Of a stretch of 27,544 bases of DNA, positions 1 through 8,106 are shown piece by piece. This DNA is from an uncultured Lachnospiraceae bacterium (GTDB lineage Bacteria; Bacillota; Clostridia; Lachnospirales; Lachnospiraceae), in contig CAJUSJ010000053.1 of NCBI GenBank assembly GCA_910588865.1, positions 1-27,544 of the forward strand. Reading direction: 5' to 3'. A program made the position numbers and the translations under genes. How positions within the stretch are numbered: position 1 is the stretch's first letter; every line of letters starts with the position of its first letter. A model generated the notes under the pieces. That model made no database searches. It had not been told where the DNA came from and worked only from the letters and a program-made list of their open reading frames with translations.

Positions 1-38
1 CCGCCAATAATCGTTACATCATACTGCAATCCACTCAT
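1..38 (-). CDS. FAD/NAD(P)-binding oxidoreductase, N-terminus only (runs off the left edge)
   Basis: Only the first 13 codons lie in the window. They read MSGLQYDVTIIGG, the first beta strand and the start of the glycine-rich loop of a Rossmann dinucleotide-binding fold, as found at the N-terminus of many FAD-dependent oxidoreductases. AGGAGAG lies 5 bases upstream of the ATG, so the start is well supported. The gene is 76 bp downstream of mgtC on the same strand with no hairpin terminator between, so co-transcription is possible. The exact enzyme cannot be told from this fragment. Confidence 0.6.
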   Translation of the reverse strand, partial: MSGLQYDVTIIG

Positions 39-114
39 ATCGTCTCTCCTTTTTATTGTCGGCGACAGCCCGGATAACCCCTGAACTGCCGCTATTGTCT
101 TACCGATTGCTCTG

Positions 115-807
115 TCACAATACTTCCATGTACTTTACACACACCATACCCCGGATACTCTCCAGAACATTGCGCCTTTTACCGCGGCTGTTTACCTCAA
201 TGCAGATGATCGCGTTAGGTCCCTCTCCCTTGATCTTGCTTTTGCTCAGCTCAAAATTGTAGATCTTCACTTCCATCTTGTGGAGCCTTTCCATGAATTC
301 GGACACGCTCTGATTATTTGGAAATTCGATGTACAGGTCAAATACCTTCGCGTACATGTGAAGCTTGGTGTCCAGTTTGGTCAGCACCTTTAATGTGAAC
401 ATCACTAGGATCAGGGTAATAAAAGCGCCTTTTACAAAGCCGATGCCGATAGCCAGTCCCAGGCAGGCGCACGCCCACAGGCCAGCCGCGGTAGTCAGAC
501 CCCGTATCTGGTTTTTACCGGTAACAATAATGGTTCCCACTCCCAGAAAGCCTACGCCGCTGATTACCTGAGCGCCCATGCGGGCGATATCCATGTTGCC
601 TTCAAAATTCATCTTTATGTACTGTCCGGTCATCATCACCAGGGCCGCTCCCAGGCACACCAGCGTATGGGTCTTGACCCCCGCCCCCCGTCTCTTAAGA
701 GCCCGGTCGACACCAATGATCGTGCCCACGATCAGGGCGGAAACCATGCGTATGATCATGGCACCCGTGGACCAGCCTTCTGCCACAGACAGGAATCCAT
801 ATATCAT
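115..807 (-). CDS. MgtC/SapB family membrane protein
   Basis: The 230-residue product has about five hydrophobic segments in residues 15-145, followed by a soluble domain of about 80 residues. The N-terminal part carries the family pattern: RRGAGVKTHTLVCLGAAL near residues 39-56 and VISGVGFLGVGTII near 81-94. MgtC proteins are linked to survival at low magnesium and, in some pathogens, to control of the F-type ATP synthase; the role here is not known. The C-terminal domain resembles the ACT-like tail of longer MgtC proteins. The start is chosen because GGAGAG lies 7 bases upstream. A promoter at 996-1024 and a terminator-like hairpin in the leader suggest attenuation. A flavoprotein gene follows at once. 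Confidence 0.85.
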   Translation of the reverse strand: MIYGFLSVAEGWSTGAMIIRMVSALIVGTIIGVDRALKRRGAGVKTHTLVCLGAALVMMTGQYIKMNFEGNMDIARMGAQVISGVGFLGVGTIIVTGKNQIRGLTTAAGLWACACLGLAIGIGFVKGAFITLILVMFTLKVLTKLDTKLHMYAKVFDLYIEFPNNQSVSEFMERLHKMEVKIYNFELSKSKIKGEGPNAIICIEVNSRGKRRNVLESIRGMVCVKYMEVL

Positions 808-860
808 TTATCATCTCTCCTTTCTCCTGCCGCATGAAACCTGTTCCCCGCTTTAATGTT

Positions 861-968
861 CTACGGCAGCCTGCCAGCAGAATTTATGCCCTTGGATTGT
901 GTGAAAAAGCGAAAAAAGCAAGGCAAATCTATGGTCTCTTCCCATAAATCATACCTTGCTGCTCTCAT
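861..968 (-). promoter_or_regulatory. 35-codon upstream reading frame across the mgtC leader hairpin
   Basis: An ATG at 966-968 opens a 35-codon frame that runs through the hairpin at 917-960 and its T tract and stops at 861-863, 53 bp before mgtC. The peptide begins MRAARYDLWEETIDLPCFF. The ribosome site is weak (GTGAG). It may be a leader peptide acting on the hairpin, or chance coding across a conserved RNA element. I cannot choose between these. Confidence 0.25.
912..960 (-). terminator. Terminator-like hairpin in the mgtC leader (candidate attenuator)
   Basis: Read on the minus strand, AGCAAGG (960-954) pairs with CCTTGCT (923-917), with an inner TATGG/CCATA stem closing a 7-base loop. 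The structure runs straight into TTTTT (916-912). It sits between the promoter at 996-1024 and the mgtC start, so it would end transcripts early unless prevented. It does not match the M-box magnesium riboswitch consensus as I know it. Confidence 0.55.
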
Positions 969-995
969 CTCACAGGTAATTATTTAACTGCCTTT

Positions 996-1024
996 ACTTT
1001 ACCATATCTGCCATAATACGTCAA
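996..1024 (-). promoter_or_regulatory. Promoter of the mgtC transcript
   Basis: TTGACG (-35, 1024-1019) and TAAAGT (-10, 1001-996) are separated by exactly 17 bp on the minus strand. Transcription would start near 989, giving a leader of about 180 nt that contains the hairpin at 917-960. Confidence 0.55.
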
Positions 1025-1049
1025 GCATTAATATTTTTTTATCATTATT

Positions 1050-1726
1050 TCAATTTTTCTGAAACTTCCCGGCATTTTGCTCATAAACCTCCGCCCCCAT
1101 GGCCCCGATGTAGGCCTCCGGGTCCATGTTACAGCTTTTCAGAATATCTCTGAGCTCATCGCTTATTTCGTGGGAAGTGATGTGTTTTTGACTTTCTGTC
1201 ATCTGACCTATGGCATAATCCACCGTCTCCCTGGCCTTTGTTAAATCCTCCTGGCGCAGCATGGCCATAAGCTGTCTGGCCTCCTCATAGGACATGGATT
1301 TTCTCAGGCCATAAGCCCACACCAGCTCCTGCCCGTTTCTGTAGTGAATCCCGGTCTCCGCGGCTGCCCCCAAAAGCCAGGAAGTCTCCTCCTCACCAAG
1401 CCCAGTATAAAACTGATCTGAAACAGGGTCTCCCTGTTCTGGGGCGCGCTCTTTCCTTTCATTCAGTTCCGGACCTTTTTCGCCACACTGTCCCGGGCCT
1501 CGCCTGTAATGGCCTCCAGCCCTGACACCAGCCTCTCCGTTAAGTAAGCCCCTGGATATACCTTTTCCAGGACATCGGGAAATTCCCTGAACACCGCGCC
1601 CTCTTTTAAAAATTCCACGATCTGCTCCGGCGTCCTGTCCTTTCCCACCAGAAATCCCATATTGTTCCCCGAGATCCGGGTCAGCTGGCCGGAATTCGGG
1701 CCTGTGTTTTGTTTTGTATTTTCCAT
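1050..1726 (-). pseudogene. Hypothetical protein gene, broken by an internal stop and a frameshift
   Basis: The frame starts at an ATG (1726-1724) with GGAGG 8 bases upstream and reads MENTKQNTGPNSG. It stops at TGA (1465-1463) just after DSVAKKVRN. Reading through gives MKGKSAPQNRETLFQISF in the same frame; near 1394-1399 the frame must shift by one base to continue as LGEEETSWLLGAAAETGIHY and on to the stop at 1050. The joined product would be about 225 residues. The simplest history is a Trp TGG changed to TGA plus a one-base loss. The middle part looks helical and resembles, from memory only, undescribed Firmicutes proteins with an 'RNWLNG..APQNRETLFQI' motif; no function is known to me. 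The gene lies 171 bp downstream of the Rpn gene on the same strand. Confidence 0.6.
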
Positions 1727-1897
1727 GATTCTATCCTCCGGCGATCCTCGCGGTCTAATGTGCCTTCTAAACAGGCTGTACAATGTTCGCTGCATAATCT
1801 GGCTTCTCCACATGTCTGCCGCCTATAGCATATCTAATTACAATCGTCGCGGTTTAGCAGGGGCAGGGCGGTTCCTAGACAGTTAATGGGTAATCGT

Positions 1898-2857
1898 TCA
1901 GATTCCGTAAGCCTCGAACATCTGAAGGCGATAATGGCTGTCTGTTGAAGCCCGCTCCAGATCCTCCTGCCTCTTGTCGGCAAGGAGCAGCCGGACTAAC
2001 TCCGCCATGCGGTTTTCACCTTCAAGTTGACCTTCAAACCAGCTTTCCTCAAACACATCTCTAAATTCCTCGCTCATAGTTCTGTCTTCCCCTTTCTCTT
2101 CCATTTTGTTCAGATACCTGGCCATCCGTTTCTGCTCTCCCAGAAGCATCAGAGCGGCGTTTCTCTCCACGCTGTCAAACCGCTCCAGCGCTTCTCTGTG
2201 GTCCTCCATATACTTATAGAGCCCCTTCTTATCCTTTCTCAGCTTTGCCATGCTGAAAATGTGCTGTAAACAGCTTTTGAACACATGAGTGTCCTCTATC
2301 TTGTTTACATCAATAAGATTGAGCTTGTAATCCGGAAGAAATTTTCTCAGTTCTTCCATGCTCCTGTCTTCTCCCGTCTCCATCATCTCATAAAGGCTCT
2401 TCGCCCCGTCCCAGTCAGGACCGGCATACAGCACCGTGGTGACCACAGGCGTCAGCCTGTCCTCTCTGGTGATTCCGGAGAGGAACTGGCTGCCTTCCAG
2501 CTTTTCGCCCTTTTTCTTGTGCTGGTTTTCCAGCTCCTGAACCTGCTTGGTGTACTCCAGGGCGTCATAGAGCATGCCGCGCACAGGCATGGCGTAGTGG
2601 ACTTTGTTCTGCGGTTCGCTGGCGAGAATCACGGAATACGTGCCAAGGTCCGCCTTCATGCGCACGTCGCCCTGCCGTTCCAGAGCGTTCTTTTTCCCCT
2701 CCTCCGTTTCGTAAAATATGCCCGAGTGGGTGGGGATGCGCTCTAAGTCCTCCGCCTTCAGTACCTGCTGTCCGCCGTAGAGAGTGCCGTTCATAAAATC
2801 AGCAAATACCTCTTTCCTCGTCAATATGGTGTTCAGTGACAAATTCGCTTTTCCCAT
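1898..2857 (-). CDS. Rpn family PD-(D/E)XK nuclease / putative transposase
   Basis: The 319-residue product matches the Rpn (recombination-promoting nuclease) family common in Lachnospiraceae, with an MGKA-type start, the diagnostic VHYAMPVRGMLYDAL (residues 86-100), and FLSGITREDRLTPVVTTVLY followed by WDGAKSLYEMM. The nuclease core is expected around D70 (MKADLGTYSVI), E81 and Q83, but it departs from the usual 'ENQ' spacing (SEPQNK here), so activity is uncertain. E. coli RpnA-E are RecA-independent recombination nucleases; action on host DNA here is an inference. Residues 255-290 are acidic and probably helical. The ribosome site (AAAGGA) is about 15 bases from the ATG, longer than usual. 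The upstream gap holds three hairpins. Confidence 0.8.
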   Translation of the reverse strand: MGKANLSLNTILTRKEVFADFMNGTLYGGQQVLKAEDLERIPTHSGIFYETEEGKKNALERQGDVRMKADLGTYSVILASEPQNKVHYAMPVRGMLYDALEYTKQVQELENQHKKKGEKLEGSQFLSGITREDRLTPVVTTVLYAGPDWDGAKSLYEMMETGEDRSMEELRKFLPDYKLNLIDVNKIEDTHVFKSCLQHIFSMAKLRKDKKGLYKYMEDHREALERFDSVERNAALMLLGEQKRMARYLNKMEEKGEDRTMSEEFRDVFEESWFEGQLEGENRMAELVRLLLADKRQEDLERASTDSHYRLQMFEAYGI

Positions 2858-2922
2858 GGGTTTCTTAAAATTTCCTTTCTGTAAATGTAATCACGTCAGG
2901 GATTTTCCGGCACTGGGCCGCA

Positions 2923-3005
2923 ACAGACAGGCATGGATGTCTGTCCAAGATTTGTAAGGCGGTACTCCCCGTGAATGAGTACCAGACAAACAGGAGAAAT
3001 CCTGT
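2923..3005. repeat. Three consecutive perfect short hairpins between divergent genes
   Basis: The arms are ACAGACA/TGTCTGT (2923-2929 and 2938-2944), GGTACTC/GAGTACC (2961-2967 and 2977-2983) and ACAGGA/TCCTGT around a GAAA tetraloop (2990-2995 and 3000-3005). On the minus strand they would lie in the 5' leader of the Rpn gene, after a T tract at about 3007-3013. They may form a structured RNA or a DNA element. No known family is recognised. Confidence 0.45.
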
Positions 3006-3070
3006 TAAAAAAATCATAACACATCATTATCCAAAAATCAACGTTTAAACAGGTCCAAGCGGAAAAAGTT

Positions 3071-3100
3071 TTGTCAAACCCAGAACCTCTCTTGTATAAT
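3071..3100 (+). promoter_or_regulatory. Promoter of the BspA-type repeat gene
   Basis: TTGTCA (3071-3076) and a perfect TATAAT (3095-3100) are 18 bp apart. The start point would be near 3107, about 27 bases before the ATG at 3134, which has AAGGAGG at 3118-3124. Confidence 0.65.
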
Positions 3101-3133
3101 AAGATTCATAACAATTTAAGGAGGTCCGATCCC

Positions 3134-4257
3134 ATGTTCCTGTTTAATCGCTCTCATATAATCAATGATCTTAACTACTATTTTGGCAAACAGTGGCATT
3201 TTAAGCGCTTTTCCCCTGCCCGGACGGACGACCTTGAGGAGCTCGTTCCCACCTTTGACTCCGAAGACCGGGTCTCCAACAGCTGGCGCTGCCTTTATCT
3301 GTTCGCGGGGGAAAAATGGGCCGGGGCAGATGGAATCTATGCCGCGGGAGGATACCAGCTGGCTTTTGCCGTCAGGGGCCGGGGCCTGGCCGCGTTTCCC
3401 CGGGAACTGGAGGAACTGATCCTCGCGCCTTCCATGTGTACCCATAAGCCGGAGGAAATTTTCCAATACCGGGAAGAAGACTCCAAAACCATATGGAAAT
3501 GCCAGGTGGATCAGAACCTGTCCTTCATCACCATCCTGGGCCTGAACGCGGAGTCCGGGAACATGCTGGAAGGAAGCCTGAAGATCCCGGATATTATTGA
3601 CAGTCTGCTGGTAGAAAAGATGGATTTTCACACCTTTGACAAGGAAAACCATATCCAGGAGATCACGCTGCCAGACCGTCTGTATAAGGAGGGACTCTCA
3701 GGCTCTGTGTTTAATAATTGCCAGGATCTGAAAAACATATGGATCTCCCCAAAAATAAGTACTATTTTTCACAGGACGGGGTGCTCTACGGCATGGGCAA
3801 AACCGCGAAAGTTCTGACCCGGTATCCTCCGGGAAGGCAGGCCCGGTCATACCGCGTTATGGAAGGGACCAGCAGAATTGACAGCTATGGGTTTTCTCAG
3901 TGCAAAAATCTTCAGGAAATCCATATCCCGGACTCCGTAACCTCCGTCTCCTTTGAGGCCTTTAACCGCCGCGATTCCCTGACCGAGCTGACCCTGCCGC
4001 CTCAGCTTCATGACCTTGACTATTACGTTTTTAGCGACTGCGTCAATCTTCGGACCGTACATCTGCCTGATAGCTTTACCAGAATGAGACAGGCCTTTAT
4101 AGATTGTCCCTCCCTGACCACCATCCGGCTGCCGGACCAGCTGTCCTTGTATGGCTTTGAAGACGCCTTTAAAAGGCGCGGTTCCCTGAAGAATATCCTT
4201 GTATCAGAAAACAGCAAAAACTTTTCCTCCCGGGATGGAGTTCTCTACAATAAATGA
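3134..4257 (+). pseudogene. BspA-type leucine-rich repeat (LRR_5) protein, frameshifted
   Basis: The gene starts at ATG 3134 behind AAGGAGG and encodes MFLFNRSHIINDLNYYF and about 200 residues with no clear domain, then enters leucine-rich repeats at NCQDLKNIWISPK. At 3751-3755 an A5 tract throws the frame: one more A would continue as NKYYFSQDGVLYGMGK, the usual BspA repeat link. As it stands the first frame ends at 3817, and the second, which has no good start of its own, ends at 4257. The second part carries repeats such as LQEIHIPDSVTSVSFEAF and LTELTLPPQLHDL and ends at RDGVLYNK, mid-repeat, so the 3' end also looks cut off. No signal peptide is visible. A sequencing slip or phase variation at the A tract could explain the break. 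Confidence 0.75.
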
Positions 4258-4802
4258 GCGCAAGCGTTTTCGCCTCCAGCCCATCCAGCTCCGCGGGAAC
4301 CAATAAAAATTCCGCGGCCACACAGTCACAGTCCAGCGACCAGTGTGCTACCTGTCACGGCCACGGCACAACAACCTGCACCTGGTGCAACGGTACGGGT
4401 AAGATGTCCGCGGCAGGTATGTCCTACACCTGCTCTTCCTGTTCAGGGACCGGGAAAATGTCGTGCCTGGGTTGCGGCAGAACCGGCAAAAAGAGAGAGT
4501 TCAAAAATGAAACCCCGGCAACCGCTCCTGTCGGCATGACCATTGATCCCGCGGCCACTACCACTTTCGATCCATCCATATCCAGCAGCCTGGCAGGAAC
4601 TGGTGTAGTTTGCCCCATCTGCAACGGAACGGGACAGAAGGTATGCCAAAGCTGCAGCGGCAACGGTTTTAGCGAAACCATGAAATCCAGCGCCGACTAC
4701 GGATACGGCAGCATCCCCTACTGGACCAAGAAATCCCGCGCGGCCTGCCACAGCTCCGGCAAGGTTCCCCGCACCTACCGCGGCGGGGATGAGGTCCGTT
4801 AA
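4254..4802 (+). CDS. Protein with six DnaJ-type CxxCxGxG zinc motifs
   Basis: The 182-residue product opens with a Ser/Thr/Asn-rich stretch (residues 1-29), then has CxxC pairs at 31-34, 42-45, 60-63 and 71-74, a Thr/Ser/Ala-rich spacer (87-116), and two more pairs at 120-123 and 131-134. All six fit CxxCxGxG, as in CATCHGHG and CPICNGTG, the pattern of the DnaJ cysteine-rich zinc domain. DnaJ itself has four, and there is no J-domain here. The ATG overlaps the stop of the repeat gene (ATGA), so translation may be coupled; no strong ribosome site is seen. It may be the tail of a once longer protein joined to the BspA gene by deletion. Zinc binding is likely; the function is unknown. Confidence 0.55.
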   Translation: MSASVFASSPSSSAGTNKNSAATQSQSSDQCATCHGHGTTTCTWCNGTGKMSAAGMSYTCSSCSGTGKMSCLGCGRTGKKREFKNETPATAPVGMTIDPAATTTFDPSISSSLAGTGVVCPICNGTGQKVCQSCSGNGFSETMKSSADYGYGSIPYWTKKSRAACHSSGKVPRTYRGGDEVR

Positions 4803-4877
4803 AATATGAACCCCAATTTATTGGGAAATGGGCCTGGATTAGGTAATATAACTTATTGAATTTAATTACTGGTAGCG

Positions 4878-4910
4878 AAAAAATTGCCAGCAGGGATTAC
4901 CTGCTGGCAA
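4878..4910 (-). terminator. Strong terminator after the sensor kinase gene
   Basis: TTGCCAGCAGG (4884-4894) and CCTGCTGGCAA (4900-4910) form a perfect 11-bp stem with a 5-base loop. On the minus strand the stem is followed by TTTTTT (4883-4878), as expected for a Rho-independent terminator of the kinase ending at 4959. It may also stop plus-strand transcripts from the zinc-motif gene. Confidence 0.85.
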
Positions 4911-4958
4911 GATAAATCATATATTATACAATTGTCTGTTTGAGGGGAAACGGTTCTC

Positions 4959-7900
4959 TTATCTCTCCTTAAAAACCTTCCGCAAAACCTCCAGCAGCTT
5001 GGGAATATCAACAGGCTTCGCGATATGCCCGTTCATCCCCGCTTCCATGGCATCCTTCCTGTCCTCATCAAAGGCATTGGCGGTCATGGCGATGATGGGG
5101 ATGGAGGCGATGGCAGGGTCATCAAAGGCCCGGATCTGTCTGGTGGCCTCATACCCGTTCATAACCGGCATCTGGATATCCATGAGGATCAGGTCATACT
5201 CGCCGTGGCCGGCTGATTTCATCCTCTTCACCGCCACGGTGCCGTCGTCAGCCACATCCACCACAAATCCCGCTTCCCGCAGGATCTCCACAGCAATCTC
5301 CTGATTCAGTTCATTGTCCTCTACTAAAAGGATCTTCTTTCCTTTAAAAGAATCGGTATCCTGCAGAATATCTTCATCCTCATCCTGGGCCTTATAGGGG
5401 GACTCCAGGACCTGCCTCAGCTCTGACAGGAAAATAGGTTTGGAACAAAAGGCGGTAACGCCTGCTTCTATGGCCTCCTCCTCAATATCCGACCAGTCAT
5501 AGGCTGTCAGGATAATGATGGGCTTCTCCTCCCCGATGATCCCCCGGATCCGTCTCACCACCTCAATCCCATTCATATCCGGCATCAGCCAGTCTATGAT
5601 GTACGCCGCGTACTCGTCATTCTGTTCCTCCGCAAGCTTGACCCGAAGCACCGCTTCCTTTCCGGAAGTGGTCCAGTCCGGTCTCATGCCAATAGTGGAA
5701 AGCATCTTGGTAACACTGGAACAGGTGTTGAAATCATCATCCACCACAAGGGATCTTAAGCCCTGCAGTTCTGGAATGGCATCCTGCCTCACAGAGCCGC
5801 TGCAGGTCCGAAACTGTAAGGATACGGTAAACGTCGTCCCTTTTCCCTCCGCGCTGACAACGGAAATTCTGCCGCCCATCATGTCCACAATATTCTTGGT
5901 GATAGCCATACCCAGGCCCGTGCCCTGGATCCCGCTGACGGTGCTGGTTCTCTCCCGCTCAAAGGGCTCAAACACATGCTGTACAAACTCTTTGCTCATG
6001 CCGATGCCGGTGTCCTTGACCTGGAATTCATAGGAAGCGGAGCCATCGGACCCATTGGCTTTCTGCAGCACCCGGACGCTTACCATGCCTCCTGGTTTTG
6101 TAAACTTCATGGCATTGCTTAGGAGGTTTAAGAGAACCTGATTCAGTCTCAGCTTGTCACACATCACGCGCTCATTGATCACGTCCACTATATCAATATA
6201 AAAATCCAGCTGTTTCGCTGTGATATCTGACTGGATAATGGTCTTTAAGTCATGCATGATCTCGGGAAGGGAGGTCTCCTTTTCCTCAATCTTCACCTTT
6301 CCGCTTTCAATGCGGCTCATGTCCAGAACATCATTGATCAGGCTCAGCAGGTGATTGCTGGATGTGGTGATCTTGGCCAGATAAGCCTGAACCTGATCCA
6401 TATTGTCAATGTGGGCTGCCGCCAGGGAGGTAAACCCTATAATGGCGTTCATGGGGGTCCGGATATCATGGGACATGTTGTTGAGAAACGTGGTTTTCGC
6501 CCTGTTGGCATGCTGGGCCGCTGCCAGAGCATCCTCCAAATCCACCTTCTGTTTCCGCAGCTGCTCCTCCATCCGCTTCTCGTCATCAATATCCACAAAC
6601 AGCCCCACAAAGGTAATGGGGGACCCATCCTCCCGCCTGGACAGCCTTCCCGCCGCGTGGAACCACCTCCACCCCGCGTGGCGGGTGAGAAGGCGGTACT
6701 CCACATCATAGGTTTTCTCACCTGTGTAGTCCATGACGGTGTCCCAGTAAACCTTTATGACCCTGTCCTTATCGTCCCTGTGAAGAAGATCCGACCAGGA
6801 TTCCAGGCGGTTGGGAAAATCTTCCTCCCCGTCATATCCCAACATCTTACGGAAAACCTCTGACCATATACAGGAGACCATCTCCGCCTTCTCATTAAAT
6901 TCCATGCTCCAGGGACCAGACCCCATGGCAGCCTGGATGTTCTCCATGGCCATCTGTTCCCTCTCGATCTGGGCATAGGCGGCCCTCATACTTGCTCCGC
7001 TGGCCTTTTCCCGCTCCAGGAGAACCCTGGTGCTTTTCTGGGAATGCCGGATCAAAACCAGGAATACCGCCACCATCACAGCCATCGTGATAATAATCTG
7101 GGCAATGCCCCGGCTCATCATCTCGGAGATAATGGAGCTGATGTAGCCGCTGATCACATCGTCCCTGATCAGTACGGTCAGCATCCAGTTGGTTCCTTCC
7201 ACAGGTATATAGCACAGATTCTCCTTGATCCCCAGATAATTAAAGGATATAATTCCCTGTCTGCCGCTGGCAAAATCCTCACTCATCTGTTTAAAGCTGG
7301 ATCCTTCCTCCATATCCGCCGCGTTAGACAATTCGGATAAAACATTCTTTCCCGCTGTCAAATAGCCAAAGTCATCACTGGTCAGGCTCTCCCCATCCTG
7401 ATAATACAGATTACAGTAGGTTTCGTTATCGCTGGTCTGAAGAGTCAGGGAACTGAACATCTCATCAATATTGATCTGGACAAAACACGCCTTCATCTCT
7501 GCCCCCTGAAAGGAGATACCCTCCACAGGAACAGCCAGTATCGCCCGCTTTTTCTCTCCACCCAGATTAGCTGTGCTGATCACAGGCTCCCTGAGCTCCT
7601 CTGACAGAAAGCCGTATCCGCTTAAATCAGAAGTCACGCTGTTCTCCGTATAGATAAGGCCGTTTTCATCCACCAAAGCCAATTCGGCCACGCTATAAAG
7701 CTTTTTGGCCCTTCCCAAAAAGCTCCTCAGCGTCTCCTGGGATTCCAGGTCTGAACCGCCCAGAATACTCAGAACATTTTCCATATATGTAAAATGATCT
7801 TTCAGCTCCTCCGCCACCACCTGGGATCTCCGTTCAGCCAGTTCCTTCAGATAAAATTCACTGACCCTGTTTACCGCTTGTCTTGTGCCCTTTCTGGCGC

Positions 7901-8024
7901 TGTCCGCTGCCCAGATGGATGTGACCAAAAGCACCAGGGCAATCATCAACCCTCCGCATATGGCCAAAATAACGGTCTGTCTCTTCTGTACTTCTCTTAT
8001 ATCCTTATCTTGTAATCTATCCAT
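4959..8024 (-). CDS. Hybrid sensor histidine kinase with two receiver domains
   Basis: The 1021-residue membrane protein has, in order: a transmembrane helix (17-38); a large extracytoplasmic sensor region (40-300, Cache-like by layout); a second helix (306-326); a short coiled region; a PAS domain (about 365-480, with WRWFHAAGR and FVGLFVDIDDEKR); a HisKA domain with NMSHDIRTPMNAIIGF, phospho-acceptor His519; an HATPase domain (about 600-740, N box LLNLLSNAMKF, DTGIGM, GTGLGMAI); and two receiver domains (757-875, Asp811; 896-1018, Asp949). It senses an outside signal and passes phosphate within the protein. No separate response regulator or Hpt gene is nearby, so the output partner is unknown. 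The ATG follows a G7 tract. The long 5' leader contains competing inverted repeats. Confidence 0.92.
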   Translation of the reverse strand: MDRLQDKDIREVQKRQTVILAICGGLMIALVLLVTSIWAADSARKGTRQAVNRVSEFYLKELAERRSQVVAEELKDHFTYMENVLSILGGSDLESQETLRSFLGRAKKLYSVAELALVDENGLIYTENSVTSDLSGYGFLSEELREPVISTANLGGEKKRAILAVPVEGISFQGAEMKACFVQINIDEMFSSLTLQTSDNETYCNLYYQDGESLTSDDFGYLTAGKNVLSELSNAADMEEGSSFKQMSEDFASGRQGIISFNYLGIKENLCYIPVEGTNWMLTVLIRDDVISGYISSIISEMMSRGIAQIIITMAVMVAVFLVLIRHSQKSTRVLLEREKASGASMRAAYAQIEREQMAMENIQAAMGSGPWSMEFNEKAEMVSCIWSEVFRKMLGYDGEEDFPNRLESWSDLLHRDDKDRVIKVYWDTVMDYTGEKTYDVEYRLLTRHAGWRWFHAAGRLSRREDGSPITFVGLFVDIDDEKRMEEQLRKQKVDLEDALAAAQHANRAKTTFLNNMSHDIRTPMNAIIGFTSLAAAHIDNMDQVQAYLAKITTSSNHLLSLINDVLDMSRIESGKVKIEEKETSLPEIMHDLKTIIQSDITAKQLDFYIDIVDVINERVMCDKLRLNQVLLNLLSNAMKFTKPGGMVSVRVLQKANGSDGSASYEFQVKDTGIGMSKEFVQHVFEPFERERTSTVSGIQGTGLGMAITKNIVDMMGGRISVVSAEGKGTTFTVSLQFRTCSGSVRQDAIPELQGLRSLVVDDDFNTCSSVTKMLSTIGMRPDWTTSGKEAVLRVKLAEEQNDEYAAYIIDWLMPDMNGIEVVRRIRGIIGEEKPIIILTAYDWSDIEEEAIEAGVTAFCSKPIFLSELRQVLESPYKAQDEDEDILQDTDSFKGKKILLVEDNELNQEIAVEILREAGFVVDVADDGTVAVKRMKSAGHGEYDLILMDIQMPVMNGYEATRQIRAFDDPAIASIPIIAMTANAFDEDRKDAMEAGMNGHIAKPVDIPKLLEVLRKVFKER

Positions 8025-8106
8025 TTTCCCCCCCTGCTATTATTTATCATTTTCCTCCAAATGGTCTCTTTCCTTGAGTCATACCAAAGTCGTATGCATG
8101 GTTGAC

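Noticed and set aside
861..1024. M-box magnesium riboswitch before mgtC
   Set aside because: The conserved M-box core sequences as I know them are absent; only a single terminator-like hairpin is seen.
1050..1373. Separate 107-residue gene with a TTG start
   Set aside because: No ribosome site before the TTG, and the sequence continues upstream as the shifted remainder of the gene starting at 1726.
3718..4257. Independent second leucine-rich repeat gene
   Set aside because: It has no ribosome site and begins mid-repeat; one added A at 3751-3755 joins it to the upstream frame.
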